NCBI RefSeq assembly: GCF_004519295.1
Contig: NZ_SOZH01000008.1
Location: forward strand, 124,001-188,000
Reading direction: 5' to 3'
DNA: 64,000 bases
DNA from: Cellulosimicrobium funkei
GTDB lineage: Bacteria > Actinomycetota > Actinomycetes > Actinomycetales > Cellulomonadaceae
Shown: positions 8,454 to 17,023 of the stretch, in pieces
Layout: each line of letters begins with the position of its first letter
Numbering within the stretch: the first letter of the stretch is position 1
The notes under the pieces: generated by a model
What the model was told of the DNA's origin: nothing
Database searches by the model: none
The model's input: only the letters and a program-made list of their open reading frames with translations
Position numbers and translations under genes: made by a program

Positions 8454-8771
8454 TCAGGCGCTCACGTCGAGGTACGCCGCCGCGGTCGAGTCGTGCGCGC
8501 GGGGCACGCACGTCAGGGCACGGGAGTGCCGCCGGTTCTCCACGATGGCGGCGTGCAGGCGGTCCACCACGTCGGCCTGGCGGACCAGGACCTCGAGCGC
8601 GCGGTCCACGAGCTCGGCCGGGAGCCGCCCCAGCCCGGTCGGAGGGGTCCACGCGGCCAGGTGGGCGACGGCCGTCTCGCCGGCGTGCTCGCCCGCGACC
8701 GACGCCATCGCGTCGAGCTCGTCGAGGGCACGGGTCCAGGCCGTGACCGTGCCTGCGCGGTCAGGCGACAC
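8454..8771 (-). CDS. Small helical protein after fliS, FliT-like chaperone candidate
   Basis: 105 aa from GTG 8771 (MSPDRAGTVTAWTRALDELD), which overlaps the end of fliS by 11 nt. It is predicted to be almost all helix, with amphipathic segments such as LPAELVDRALEVLVRQADVV. No strong family motif is visible. Position directly after fliS is where FliT (a FliD chaperone) usually lies, and the size fits, so this is a positional call. It could equally be another export chaperone. The gene ends with TGA at 8454. Confidence 0.6.
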   Translation of the reverse strand: MSPDRAGTVTAWTRALDELDAMASVAGEHAGETAVAHLAAWTPPTGLGRLPAELVDRALEVLVRQADVVDRLHAAIVENRRHSRALTCVPRAHDSTAAAYLDVSA

Positions 8772-9183
8772 CGGTCGCTCCGCCGCCGTGCGCCGCGGCG
8801 CTCCCGTGCCCGGCGGGCAGCACCTCCGCGGCCTGGCGCCACGTCTCCTGGAGCGGCACGACGATCTCGAGGACCTCGTGCGTCCGCCCGATGTCGCGGT
8901 GGACGTTCGCGGCGACCAAGGCTTCGTGGACGTAGACGTAGAGGGCCATGAGGTCCTCGGCACCGTCCCAGACCGTGGTGTCGAGCGAGCCCATGAGCTC
9001 GGCCACGATCGCCTGGGCGTGCAGGAGCTGCTCGGACGCGGCGGCCCACCGCTCCTCGCCCTGCGCGGCCTCGGCCCGGCGCAGGTCGAGCACGAGACGG
9101 TCGTAGAGCAGCGTCAGCAGGCGCGCGGGGGACGCGGTGAGGATGGCGTCGCGCCCGTAGGCGCTCCGGGCGAGGTGGGTCAC
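8761..9183 (-). CDS. fliS: Flagellin export chaperone FliS
   Basis: 140 aa from GTG 9183 with AAGGA 8 nt upstream. FliS caps the C-terminal disordered tail of flagellin in the cytosol to prevent early polymerisation. The family signatures are ASPARLLTLLYDRLVLDLRR (the L-x-x-L-Y-D helix) at about 18-37 and the later helix ALYVYVHEALVAANVHRD. A Gly/Ala-rich tail of about 20 residues follows the four-helix bundle. It follows fliD and overlaps the FliT-like gene. Confidence 0.95.
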   Translation of the reverse strand: MTHLARSAYGRDAILTASPARLLTLLYDRLVLDLRRAEAAQGEERWAAASEQLLHAQAIVAELMGSLDTTVWDGAEDLMALYVYVHEALVAANVHRDIGRTHEVLEIVVPLQETWRQAAEVLPAGHGSAAAHGGGATGVA

Positions 9184-9209
9184 GGCGGTTCCTTCGCGGG
9201 AGGTGCGGC

Positions 9210-10586
9210 TCAGCGCTTCGAGGACGAGGAGGGCATGAGGGTCGCGAGCTGGCCCGTCAGCCACTGCTGCTGCGAGTCGAGCTTGGCGAGCTGGACCTCC
9301 ATGACGGTGTACTGCGCGGTGAGGCGCTTGAAGCGCTGCTCGAGCCGCTGGTCCCACCGGGCGATCTGGTCGTCCAGGCGGGTGGCCTGGGTCTCGCGGT
9401 TCTTGACGGACGTCGTGAGGAGGCCGTCGTACTTGTCGGAGAGCATCTCGGAGGCCTTCTGGACGCGCGTCGCGACCTGCGTGAACGTGCTCATCGTCGT
9501 GTCGGGGTCGGCGGCGAGGGCCGCCGAGAGCTTCTCGGCGTCGAACGTGACCTCGCCGTAGCGCGTGATCTCGATGCCGATCGACGACAGCGACGCCCCG
9601 TCCACCGGGTCCGTGACGGCGCCGAGCAGCGACTGGCGCGCGTTGCGCACGATGGACTCGCCGGCGAGCGTCGCGCCGGAGGTCGAGCCGTCGGACCCGA
9701 TGGTCACCTTGGTCTGCGTCCCGATGCGCGCGAGGATCGCGCTCACGGCGTCGACGAGGCTGCGGACCTTGTTCGCGCGCGCCTCGGGGTCCTCGGCGAC
9801 GGTGACGGTGACGGGGTCGGCGGACGCCTTCGAGACGGTGACGTCGATGCCGGGAAGGAGGTCGGTGAACGTGCTCGACGCCGAGGTGACGGTCTGCTCG
9901 GCGGCGGTGCCGGCCCACAGGCGCACCACGGAGTCGGCGGCCGCCGTGACGGTGGCCGCGCCGGGAGCGGCGAGCAGGTTCGTCGCGGTGCCGGCGTCCA
10001 CCTCGGCGGCGGTCCCGGCGTGGAACGAGAACGCGCCCGCGGCGCCCGTCGCGGCGCCCGTGAGCTGGAGGCGGTAGAGCTTCTCCCCCGTCGCGGCGTC
10101 GGTACCCGCACCGACCTTGACCGCGGTGACGCCCGCGTCGGCGCGGTTGATCGCCGCGACGACGTCGTCGAGCGACGTGGAGGCCGCGGTCAGCTCGGTG
10201 TGCTCGCCCGCGGCGTCCGTGAGGGTGAAGCGCGTGGTGGGAGCCGTCGTGAGGGTCGCGGTGACCGACTTCTGCGCGGTGGCGACGGCGTCGACGACGA
10301 CGTCGATGCTCCCCGGGGAGGCGCCGGCGCGGGCGGTGACCGAGACCGCGTCGGACGAGCCCTTCGCGGTGAAGAGCGCGAGCGCGTCGCCGGCGGTGAG
10401 CTCCTTGGCGAGCTTCGCGAGCGCGGCCACGCGCGTGTTGAGGTCCTGGAGCGCGGAGATCTCGGAGCGCTCGGCCTTGACCTTGGCCTGGAGCTGCTGC
10501 TGCGGGATCGACTCGACGGCGATGAGCTGCTTGACGAGGTCTGCCGTGTTGAGACCGCTCGACAGCCCGGTGAAGGAGATGCCCAC
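9210..10586 (-). CDS. fliD: Flagellar filament cap protein FliD
   Basis: 458 aa. Five FliD copies cap the filament and fold incoming flagellin. The N-terminal GISFTGLSSGLNTADLVKQL and the C-terminal coiled coil (YGEVTFDAEKLSAALAADPD, then a long helix ending KRFKRLTAQYTVMEVQLAKL) match FliD_N and FliD_C. I chose GTG 10586 because GGAGG lies 8 nt upstream; a GTG three codons earlier would sit directly on that site. It lies downstream of fliC and its terminator, 26 nt before fliS. Confidence 0.95.
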   Translation of the reverse strand: MGISFTGLSSGLNTADLVKQLIAVESIPQQQLQAKVKAERSEISALQDLNTRVAALAKLAKELTAGDALALFTAKGSSDAVSVTARAGASPGSIDVVVDAVATAQKSVTATLTTAPTTRFTLTDAAGEHTELTAASTSLDDVVAAINRADAGVTAVKVGAGTDAATGEKLYRLQLTGAATGAAGAFSFHAGTAAEVDAGTATNLLAAPGAATVTAAADSVVRLWAGTAAEQTVTSASSTFTDLLPGIDVTVSKASADPVTVTVAEDPEARANKVRSLVDAVSAILARIGTQTKVTIGSDGSTSGATLAGESIVRNARQSLLGAVTDPVDGASLSSIGIEITRYGEVTFDAEKLSAALAADPDTTMSTFTQVATRVQKASEMLSDKYDGLLTTSVKNRETQATRLDDQIARWDQRLEQRFKRLTAQYTVMEVQLAKLDSQQQWLTGQLATLMPSSSSKR

Positions 10587-10641
10587 GCGGATCACCTCCA
10601 GGTGTGGGACGGGGACGTGCTGGGGACGTGGTGCGGAGAAG

Positions 10642-10685
10642 ACCCGGCGGACGGCGCGGAGGGCGGTCCGTGCCGCCCGCCGGGT
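10642..10685 (-). terminator. Intrinsic terminator hairpin after fliC
   Basis: Arms 10642-10660 and 10667-10685 form about 19 base pairs, with one mismatch and one G-U pair, around a 6-nt loop. It starts 12 nt after the fliC stop in the direction of minus-strand transcription. It would separate the abundant flagellin mRNA from fliD. Confidence 0.65.
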
Positions 10686-10696
10686 GGCCGTCAGGG

Positions 10697-11554
10697 TCAG
10701 CCGAGGAGCTGGAGGACTCCCGAGCTGGCCTGGTTCGCCTGGGCCAGCATCGCGGTGCCGGCCTGGGACAGGATGTTGGTGCGCGAGTAGTTCATCATCT
10801 CCTTGGCCATGTCGACGTCGCGGATGCGCGACTCGGCGGAGGTCAGGTTCTCCGTCGCGACGTTGATGTTGGAGATCGCGTACTCCAGGCGGTTCTGCGT
10901 CGCACCCAGGCCGGAGCGAGCCGTCGACACAGCCTTGAGCGCCGTGTCGATCGTCTCGATCGCCGCCTGCGCGCCGGCGGCGGTCGCGACGTTGAGCGAC
11001 GTCCCACCGTTGGTGGCGTCGTAGACGCCGGCCTCGATGATGCCCTGCAGGTCGTTGGTGGTGAGGTCGATCGAGATGGTGTTCCCGCCGCCCGCGCCCT
11101 CGGCGCCGACCTGGACCGTGAGGTCCGTCGACGTCGACTTGAGCAGGTCGATCCCGTTGAAGTTCGTCGAGTCGACGATCCGGTCGAGCTCGTCCGCGAG
11201 CTCGCCCAGCTCCGAGCTGATGGCGGTGCGCGCGTCGGCGTTGTTCGTGTCGTTCGCCGCCTGCACCGACAGGTCGCGCATGCGCTGCAGGATCGACTGC
11301 GCCTCACCCAGCGCACCTTCCGCCGTCTGCACGACGCTGATGCCGTCCTGCGCGTTGCGCGCCGCGACGCTGTAACCGTTCACCTGGGCCTTGAGACCCT
11401 CGGCGATCGACAGACCCGCGGCGTCGTCCGCCGCACGGTTGATCCGCAGACCCGAGGACAGCTTCTCCAGCGACTTGCTCTGGCTGTTCTGGGTGCTCGT
11501 GAGGTTCCGGTACGTGTTGAGTGCCGAGACGTTCGTGTTGACGCTGAAGCCCAT
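10697..11554 (-). CDS. fliC: Flagellin (major filament protein)
   Basis: 285 aa, a short flagellin consisting mainly of the conserved D0/D1 helices: N-terminal MGFSVNTNVSALNTYRNLTS with SSGLRINRAADDAAGLSIAE, and C-terminal ESRIRDVDMAKEMMNYSRTN ending QANQASSGVLQLLG. The central surface domain is only about 100 residues. ATG at 11554 with GGAGGA upstream. It has its own promoter region and its own terminator. A second flagellin-like gene lies directly upstream; this copy has the more canonical termini, so it is the likely main subunit. Confidence 0.97.
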   Translation of the reverse strand: MGFSVNTNVSALNTYRNLTSTQNSQSKSLEKLSSGLRINRAADDAAGLSIAEGLKAQVNGYSVAARNAQDGISVVQTAEGALGEAQSILQRMRDLSVQAANDTNNADARTAISSELGELADELDRIVDSTNFNGIDLLKSTSTDLTVQVGAEGAGGGNTISIDLTTNDLQGIIEAGVYDATNGGTSLNVATAAGAQAAIETIDTALKAVSTARSGLGATQNRLEYAISNINVATENLTSAESRIRDVDMAKEMMNYSRTNILSQAGTAMLAQANQASSGVLQLLG

Positions 11555-11620
11555 GATGAGTCCTCCGTGAGACGGGCGAGTGGATGATCCCCCAGCCCAT
11601 CCATGGGCCGGTCACCCAGC

Positions 11621-11666
11621 ACTCTCGGCAGCCACCGCCCCCTCGTGGTCAGTGACCTGTGTCACT
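11621..11666 (-). promoter_or_regulatory. fliC promoter candidate: CRP-like site plus motility -10
   Basis: On the minus strand a palindrome AGTGACACAGGTCACT (11651-11666) matches the CRP/GlxR pattern GTGA-N6-TCAC. After 21 bp comes GCCGAGAGTG (11620-11629), close to the FliA-type -10 GCCGATAA, and the fliC ATG is about 65 nt further on. No TAAA -35 is seen, and the palindrome occupies that place. The site is read from sequence; binding by a CRP-family factor is inferred. Confidence 0.45.
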
Positions 11667-11685
11667 TTTCGGGAGCCTCGGGGGC

Positions 11686-12549
11686 TCAGCCCAGGAGCTG
11701 CAGCACCGACGACGGCGCCTGGTTGGCCTGCGCGAGCATCGCCGTCCCCGCCTGCGCCAGCACGTTCAGGCGGGCGCCGTCGCGCAGCTCCTGGGCGAGG
11801 TCGGCGTCCCGGATCCGCGACTCCGCCGCGCGCAGGTTCTCCCCCGTGCTGCCCGCGACGCGCGCCGCGTGGTCGAGCCGGTTGATCGTCGCGCCCATGC
11901 GCGAGCGCTCCTCCGAGACGCGCGAGATCGCGCGGTCGATCGCCTCGACCGCCGCACGCGAGGTCATGTGCGCGAGCTCGGGGTACCCCGCGCCGGTCAG
12001 GCTCACGCGCAGGTCGCCGTCGCCCGCGACGAGCACCGACGACACCGCCCACGTCACGCGCGGGAGCTGGACGGCGATCGTCGAGGCGGCGTCCCCCTCG
12101 GCACCGACCTGGAAGGTCACCGTCGGCTCGCTCGCGAGGAGGAGCTGGTCGGCGAAGGCCGACTCGTTGTGGGTCCGGCTCACCTCGCGCGCGAGCGCCG
12201 ACAGCTCGTCCTCCATCGCGGCGCGCGCGTCCGGCCCGTTCGTGTCGTTCGCGGCCTGGAGCGCGAGCTCGCGCATGCGCTGGAGCATGCTCTGGATGCC
12301 GCCGAGCGCGCCGTCCGCCGTTTCGAGCATGGCGACCGCGTCCGCCGCGTTGCGCTGCGCGACGGCGCTCCCGTTCGCCTGGGCCCGCAGGCCCTCCGCC
12401 GTCGTCAGGCCCGCGGAGTCGTCCGCGGCGGTGGTGATCCGCAGGCCGGACGCGAGCCGCTCCGCCGACGCCCCCTGCTCGCGCTGCGTCGTCGCGAGGC
12501 GGCGGTACGTCGTCGTCGCCGCCACGTTCGTCACGATCGAGAGACCCAT
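11686..12549 (-). CDS. Second flagellin-like protein
   Basis: 287 aa. It keeps both flagellin ends: MGLSIVTNVAATTTYRRLAT with ASGLRITTAADDSAGLTTAE, and ESRIRDADLAQELRDGARLN ending QANQAPSSVLQLLG. The middle part differs fully from fliC. The C-terminus has REL-type and DGARLN changes where fliC has NYSRTN. It may be a minor or position-specific filament subunit, or an older duplicate under drift. ATG at 12549 has ggag 8 nt upstream. CCGACAGT at 12633-12640 on the minus strand resembles the -10-like element of fliC. Confidence 0.92.
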   Translation of the reverse strand: MGLSIVTNVAATTTYRRLATTQREQGASAERLASGLRITTAADDSAGLTTAEGLRAQANGSAVAQRNAADAVAMLETADGALGGIQSMLQRMRELALQAANDTNGPDARAAMEDELSALAREVSRTHNESAFADQLLLASEPTVTFQVGAEGDAASTIAVQLPRVTWAVSSVLVAGDGDLRVSLTGAGYPELAHMTSRAAVEAIDRAISRVSEERSRMGATINRLDHAARVAGSTGENLRAAESRIRDADLAQELRDGARLNVLAQAGTAMLAQANQAPSSVLQLLG

Positions 12550-12664
12550 GCGTGCGCTCCTGTCCCGCGCGGCCCCGGGCGGGCCGGCTCGTCCGGTACC
12601 GGCCCGTCACCTCGACCGGCCTGCTCCTGGGGACTGTCGGACGCCGCGGCCCGACGGTGGCCGA

Positions 12665-12686
12665 CGTCGACCGACGCCGGTCGACG
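12665..12686 (-). terminator. Hairpin after fliA
   Basis: Perfect 9-bp arms (12665-12673 and 12678-12686) with a 4-nt loop, 16 nt past the fliA stop in the minus direction. It is likely the terminator of the sigma-factor transcript. Confidence 0.45.
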
Positions 12687-12701
12687 CCGTCGCGGCCCGG
12701 G

Positions 12702-13502
12702 TCACGACGCCGCGGGCACCGCCCACGCGGAGCGCTGCGTGGCACCGCCCGCGACGCGCTCGCCCATCGCGGCGAGGTACTCCCGCCGGCGGGCCGTGAG
12801 CGGCGCGGCCGGGCCCTTCGCCTCGCGGCCCGAGTAGTGGGCCTCGAGCCCCTCGCGGAGCAGGCGGACCGCCTCGATGCGCGCGTGCGAGACGGTCGAG
12901 TGGCTGATCCCCAGCTCGGCGGCGAGCTCGCCGACGCTGCGCCCCGCGAAGTACACCTGCTCGACGACGTGCCGCAGCTGGTCCGGCAGCGCGGCCACCG
13001 CCTCGCGCACCACGTGCCGTTCCTCGACGGACAGGACCTGCTCCTCCGGGGTCGGCGCCTCGAGCGCGACGTGGTCGTAGGTGGTGTCCTCCATCGCCAC
13101 GATCGAGCGGCCGGCGTCGTCCCGGGCCGCGCGCACGTCCGCGACCGCGACGCCCATCGCCTCGGCGACCTGCGCGTCGGTCGGCTCGCGGCCGAGGGAC
13201 GCGGTGAGCGACGCCGTCACGGCCGTCAGCGCCTTGATGCGGCGGCGCGCCGAGCGCGGGGCCCAGTCCTGCGAGCGCAGCTCGTCGGCGAGCGCCCCCA
13301 CGATGCGGCGCCGCGCGTACGCGCCGAACGGCACGCCGCGCGTCGGGTCGAAGCTCGTGGCCGCCGTGGTGAGGGCGACCGCGCCGACCGACGCGAGGTC
13401 CTCGCGCGAGAGGTGGTCGGCCCGCGCGCACAGGTCGGAGACGAGGAAGCCGACGAGGGCAAGGTTGTCGACGACGAGAGCGTTGCGCTCGGAGAGGTTC
13501 AC
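12702..13502 (-). CDS. fliA: Motility sigma factor (FliA/WhiG type sigma-28)
   Basis: 266 aa from GTG 13502, with AAAGG 9 nt upstream. Region 2 is recognisable in DHLSREDLASVGAVALTTAA and FDPTRGVPFGAYARRRIVGA, a pattern typical of sigma-28/WhiG, followed by DELRSQDWAPRSARRRIK. Region 4 is in LPDQLRHVVEQVYFAGRSVG plus the helix-turn-helix ELAAELGISHSTVSHARIEA. It presumably reads the late flagellar and chemotaxis promoters around it. It is divergent from flgN, and the 205-bp gap between them carries both promoters. The C-terminal tail of about 30 residues after region 4 is longer than usual. Confidence 0.92.
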   Translation of the reverse strand: MNLSERNALVVDNLALVGFLVSDLCARADHLSREDLASVGAVALTTAATSFDPTRGVPFGAYARRRIVGALADELRSQDWAPRSARRRIKALTAVTASLTASLGREPTDAQVAEAMGVAVADVRAARDDAGRSIVAMEDTTYDHVALEAPTPEEQVLSVEERHVVREAVAALPDQLRHVVEQVYFAGRSVGELAAELGISHSTVSHARIEAVRLLREGLEAHYSGREAKGPAAPLTARRREYLAAMGERVAGGATQRSAWAVPAAS

Positions 13503-13635
13503 GCCGAAGCACCTTTCTGCTGGGGCGGGCCCGGTACGGCACCGGGAGACGCGGGTGAGGCACGCGGTGGCACCGCGTCCTGACCTCTCCCATGCAGCGG
13601 GCGCGGGGATCAGCCGCCACATGCGCGCCGCGCGT

Positions 13636-13645
13636 GCCGACAGTG
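13636..13645 (+). promoter_or_regulatory. Candidate -10 element of the flgN-fliW operon
   Basis: GCCGACAGTG lies 63 nt before the flgN start. The CCGA(C/G)AGT core also occurs upstream of fliC, the second flagellin and cheA. No convincing -35 partner is seen, so this rests on motif recurrence only. Confidence 0.35.
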
Positions 13646-13707
13646 GGTCTCGAGCGGGCGCTGCCCGCCGTCCCGACCGACCACCGCGCACACAAGGGAG
13701 AGCCACG

Positions 13708-14196
13708 TTGGGCCCTCAGGAGCTGTCGACCCTGCTGTGGCGAGAGCGCGAGCTGCTCGAGATGCTGCTGTTCAAGCTCGAGGAGGAGCAGCTGCTCCTC
13801 ACCGCCGGCCGCACCCGCTGGCTCGCCCACGCGAACCGCGAGGTCGAGACCGTGATGGAGAAGGTGCGCGAGGCGACCCTCGTGCGCACCGTCGCGTCCG
13901 AGACCGTCGCGGCCGAGTGGGGCCTGGCGCCCGACGCCACGCTGCGGGAGATCGCCGCGGCCGCCCCGGCCGCGGGGCCCTGGCGCGAGATCTTCGAGGG
14001 CCACCTCACGGGCCTCACGGAGCTGACGGTGCGGATCAAGACCGTCCGCGACACGAACACGCAGTTCGTCAACCACGCGTCGCGCTCGACGCAGGAGACG
14101 CTCGCGACGCTCGGCGGCGAGCCCCGCACCTACGACGCCACCGGCGCCACCACGGACCGGTCCGACGTCGCCCGCCTCTTCGACACGGTGCTGTAA
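13708..14196 (+). CDS. flgN: FlgN-like export chaperone for hook-associated proteins
   Basis: 162 aa from TTG 13708 with AAGGGAG 8 nt upstream; no ATG or GTG is available before the first conserved residues. The protein is nearly all helix (LSTLLWRERELLEMLLFKLE at 7-26), as expected for FlgN, which keeps FlgK and FlgL soluble before export. Its placement 12 nt before flgK supports the call. Sequence conservation in FlgN is low, so this is based on fold profile and synteny. Confidence 0.8.
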   Translation: MGPQELSTLLWRERELLEMLLFKLEEEQLLLTAGRTRWLAHANREVETVMEKVREATLVRTVASETVAAEWGLAPDATLREIAAAAPAAGPWREIFEGHLTGLTELTVRIKTVRDTNTQFVNHASRSTQETLATLGGEPRTYDATGATTDRSDVARLFDTVL

Positions 14197-14208
14197 GGAG
14201 TCCCGCCC

Positions 14209-15630
14209 ATGAGCTCGTTCTCCATCCTCAACACCGCCTTCCGGGGCATGAGCGCCGCCCAGGCGGGCATCGACGTCACCGGTCAGAACGTGGCCAACGT
14301 CAACACGCCGGGCTACACGCGCCAGCGCGTGCAGCAGTCGGCCACGGCCCCGCTCACCGAGATGGGCCTGGGGCGGCTCTCGCAGTCCGCGCGGTCCGGC
14401 CAGGGCGTGTCGATCGACGGCGTCGCCCGGCTCGGGAACCTCTTCCTCGAGTCGCGCGTGCGCCAGACGGCGTCCGCCGACGGGTACGCGGGCGTGCGCG
14501 CCGCCGCGTTCACGGCCGTCGAGGACATCCATGGCGAGCCCTCGGACACCGGGCTGTCCGCCGCGCTGCAGTCGTTCTGGGGCGCCTGGCAGGACGCCGC
14601 GAACTCGCCGGGCAAGGACGCCCAGGCCTGGGTCGTGGTCGAGGAGGCCGGCGCCGTCGTCGACCGGATCGTCGACGGCCGGGCCCGCGTGGAGACCGCG
14701 TGGGGCCAGGCCCGGACGAGCGCCGGCTCGCTCGTGGCCGAGATCAACACGGTCGCGGACAAGATCGCCGCGCTCAACACGCGCATCCTCGACGCCTCCG
14801 GCCAGAACGGCTCCGCCAACGAGCTCGTCGACCAGCGCAACCAGCTCGCCGCCGACCTGGCGCGCCTCGCGGGCGCCCAGACGAGCACGAACCCCGACGG
14901 CACCGTCAACGTGCTCCTGGGCGGGAACCTCCTCGTCGACGGCAACCACGTGAACGAGGTCCGGCTCGTCGGGGCCTCGACGCTCGACGGGGCGGCTGCC
15001 GACGCGGTGCGGCTCGAGTGGTCGCACCGTCCGGGTGCGGCCGTCGGGCTCGAGGGCGGCGAGCTCGCGGGGCACCTGTCGGCACTCGCGCCGGTGTCCT
15101 CCGGCGGGGTGTACGCCCAGGCCGCGGCGGGCTACGACGCGCTCGCGTCGGCGCTCGTCACGCAGGTCAACGCGCTGCACACGACGGGCCTGACGCCGTC
15201 GGGCACCCCGGGCGGAGCGTTCTTCGCGATCGAGCCGGGCAGGTCCGCGGGCGCCGGCCTGCGGGTCGCGGTGACCGCGCCCGGCCAGGTCGCGACCGCC
15301 GCCGTCGGCGCGGGAAGCCTCGACGGGTCGGTCGCCGACCGCATCGCCGCGCTCGGAAGCGCCGCCGGCGGGCCCGACGCGGTGTGGTCGACGCACGTCA
15401 CGCAGCTCGCCGTGAAGTCGAGCTCGGCCGGCTACGACGCGAAGCTCGCCACCACGGCGTCCACGGCGGCGTTCAGCGACCTGCTCTCGCACTCCGCGGT
15501 CTCCCTCGACGAGGAGACCGTGAACCTCATGCAGTACCAGCACGCCTACCAGGGCGCGGCCCGCGTGCTCACCGCCGTCGACGAGATGCTCGACCAGCTC
15601 ATCAACCGCACCGGCCGCGTCGGGCTGTAG
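14209..15630 (+). CDS. flgK: Hook-filament junction protein FlgK (HAP1)
   Basis: 473 aa. The N-terminus has FSILNTAFRGMSAAQAGIDV followed by TGQNVANVNTPGYTRQRV, the rod/hook-family motif. A D1-type stretch contains NTRILDASGQNGSANELVDQ with RNQLAADLARLAG, a FlgK hallmark. The C-terminus (SAVSLDEETVNLMQYQHAYQ, then GAARVLTAVDEMLDQLINRT) is the standard coiled end. ATG 14209 with AAGGAG upstream. It is in an operon with flgN, flgL and fliW. Confidence 0.97.
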   Translation: MSSFSILNTAFRGMSAAQAGIDVTGQNVANVNTPGYTRQRVQQSATAPLTEMGLGRLSQSARSGQGVSIDGVARLGNLFLESRVRQTASADGYAGVRAAAFTAVEDIHGEPSDTGLSAALQSFWGAWQDAANSPGKDAQAWVVVEEAGAVVDRIVDGRARVETAWGQARTSAGSLVAEINTVADKIAALNTRILDASGQNGSANELVDQRNQLAADLARLAGAQTSTNPDGTVNVLLGGNLLVDGNHVNEVRLVGASTLDGAAADAVRLEWSHRPGAAVGLEGGELAGHLSALAPVSSGGVYAQAAAGYDALASALVTQVNALHTTGLTPSGTPGGAFFAIEPGRSAGAGLRVAVTAPGQVATAAVGAGSLDGSVADRIAALGSAAGGPDAVWSTHVTQLAVKSSSAGYDAKLATTASTAAFSDLLSHSAVSLDEETVNLMQYQHAYQGAARVLTAVDEMLDQLINRTGRVGL

Positions 15631-15659
15631 CCCGCGACCAGGTCCGCAAGGGGAGAACC

Positions 15660-16532
15660 GTGCGCATCACCAACCAGATGCAGGCCTCGTACGTCACGAG
15701 GAGCCTGCAGTCCAACCTCGCGAGGATCGCCGAGCTCCAGGAGCAGGGCACCTCGGGGCGCAAGATCACGCGTGCCTCGAGCGACCCGTCGTCCGCGGCG
15801 GACGCCCTCGCGATCCGCGGCCGGCTCGCGGCCGAGCAGCAGTACGACCGGAACATCGCGAACGGCGAGGGCTGGCTCGCGACGCTCGACTCGACGCTCG
15901 GCACCGTGACCGACATCGTCCAGCGCGTGCGCGACCTCGTCCTCCAGGGCGCGTCGGACACGACGTCGGCGGAGGGCCGGGAGGCCGTCGCCGCCGAGCT
16001 CGTGGAGCTGCGCGACGAGCTGCTGCGCCAGTCGAACTCCACGTACCTCGGGCGCACCGTCTTCGCCGGGACCTCGGACGAGGGCGTCGCCTTCCGCGAC
16101 GACTACTCGTTCACGGGCGGCGGCGCACCCGTCGAGCGTCGCATCGGCGTCGACTCGACGGTCCGCGTCGACGTGGACGGCGCGGCCGTCTTCGGCACAG
16201 GGTCCGGCTCCGTGTTCGCGCTGCTGGACTCCGTGGCGGCCGACCTGCGGGCCGGCAACGGGAGCGGGGGGCACCTCGCCGCCGTCGACGCTCGGCTCGA
16301 CGCGGTGCTCACCCAGCACACGACGGTCGGTGCCCGGCAGAACCAGCTCGAGCGCGCCGCCGACACCAACCTCGGCAACCGCACCTCGCTCGAGACGCGC
16401 CGCGGCGCCATCGAGGACGCCGACCTCGCCGAGCTCGCGATCGACCTGCAGCTCAAGCAGGTCGCCTACCAGGCGACCCTGAGCATCGGCGCCACCCTCC
16501 TGCAGCCCTCACTCCTGGACTACCTCCGCTGA
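15660..16532 (+). CDS. flgL: Hook-filament junction protein FlgL (HAP3)
   Basis: 290 aa from GTG 15660 with AAGGGGAG 5 nt upstream. The N-terminus MRITNQMQASYVTRSLQSNL and the GRKITRASSDPSSAADALAI element are typical of FlgL, a flagellin homologue. The C-terminal helix ends AYQATLSIGATLLQPSLLDY-LR. The stop overlaps the fliW start (TGATG). Confidence 0.96.
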   Translation: MRITNQMQASYVTRSLQSNLARIAELQEQGTSGRKITRASSDPSSAADALAIRGRLAAEQQYDRNIANGEGWLATLDSTLGTVTDIVQRVRDLVLQGASDTTSAEGREAVAAELVELRDELLRQSNSTYLGRTVFAGTSDEGVAFRDDYSFTGGGAPVERRIGVDSTVRVDVDGAAVFGTGSGSVFALLDSVAADLRAGNGSGGHLAAVDARLDAVLTQHTTVGARQNQLERAADTNLGNRTSLETRRGAIEDADLAELAIDLQLKQVAYQATLSIGATLLQPSLLDYLR

Positions 16533-16897
16533 TGACCACGCTCACCTTCGTCACCCCGCCCCCCGGCCTCGCGGCCCGACGCTTCGAGCTCCTCACCGAG
16601 CAGGGCGACGGCGTCTACACGCTGTCCGCGCTCGACACCCCCGGCGTCGAGATGCTCGTCCTCGACCCCGGCCGCTGGGTGCCCGGGTACTCCCCCGCGA
16701 TCCCGTCGTCCGACCTCGCGCGCATCGGCGCCGAGGAGACCGACCCGCTCGTCCTCGTCGTCGCGAGCGTGCGCGCGGGACGCGTGCACGCGAACCTCCT
16801 GGCGCCCGTGCTCGTGCACCCCGAGACGGGCGCCGCGGTCCAGTCCGTCCTCGAGGGGCAGGGGCTCGACCTGCGGCGGACCCTCGTCACGGCCTGA
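16532..16897 (+). CDS. fliW: Flagellar assembly factor FliW
   Basis: 121 aa. FliW binds flagellin and normally also the translational repressor CsrA, forming a partner switch that couples flagellin level to translation. Conserved features are FELLTEQGDGVYTLSALDTP, LVLDPGRWVPGYSPAIPSSD and a middle strand region DPLVLVVASV. It is translationally coupled to flgL. No csrA follows: two hairpins and a convergent gene come next, so the CsrA side of the switch is either elsewhere or missing. Confidence 0.92.
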   Translation: MTTLTFVTPPPGLAARRFELLTEQGDGVYTLSALDTPGVEMLVLDPGRWVPGYSPAIPSSDLARIGAEETDPLVLVVASVRAGRVHANLLAPVLVHPETGAAVQSVLEGQGLDLRRTLVTA

Positions 16898-16926
16898 CCT
16901 CGCGGACGGCCCGTCCCCACGCGACC

Positions 16927-16966
16927 ACAGCCACCCCGGCGCCGCTCACGGCACCGGGGTGGCTGT
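16927..16966 (+). terminator. Terminator hairpin after fliW
   Basis: Arms 16927-16943 and 16950-16966 pair over 17 positions with one mismatch and a 6-nt loop, 30 nt past the fliW stop. It serves the plus-strand flgN-fliW transcript. Confidence 0.65.
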
Positions 16967-17023
16967 CCGTCGTCGTCCCGCGCCGTGCCGGGGCGCGAAC
17001 CGGGGGACGACGAGAGGCCGGGC

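Noticed and set aside
12607-15543. 978-codon minus-strand frame across flgN-flgK and fliA
   Set aside because: It covers well-conserved flgK on the other strand and fliA in another frame, and its translation has no domain-like segments.
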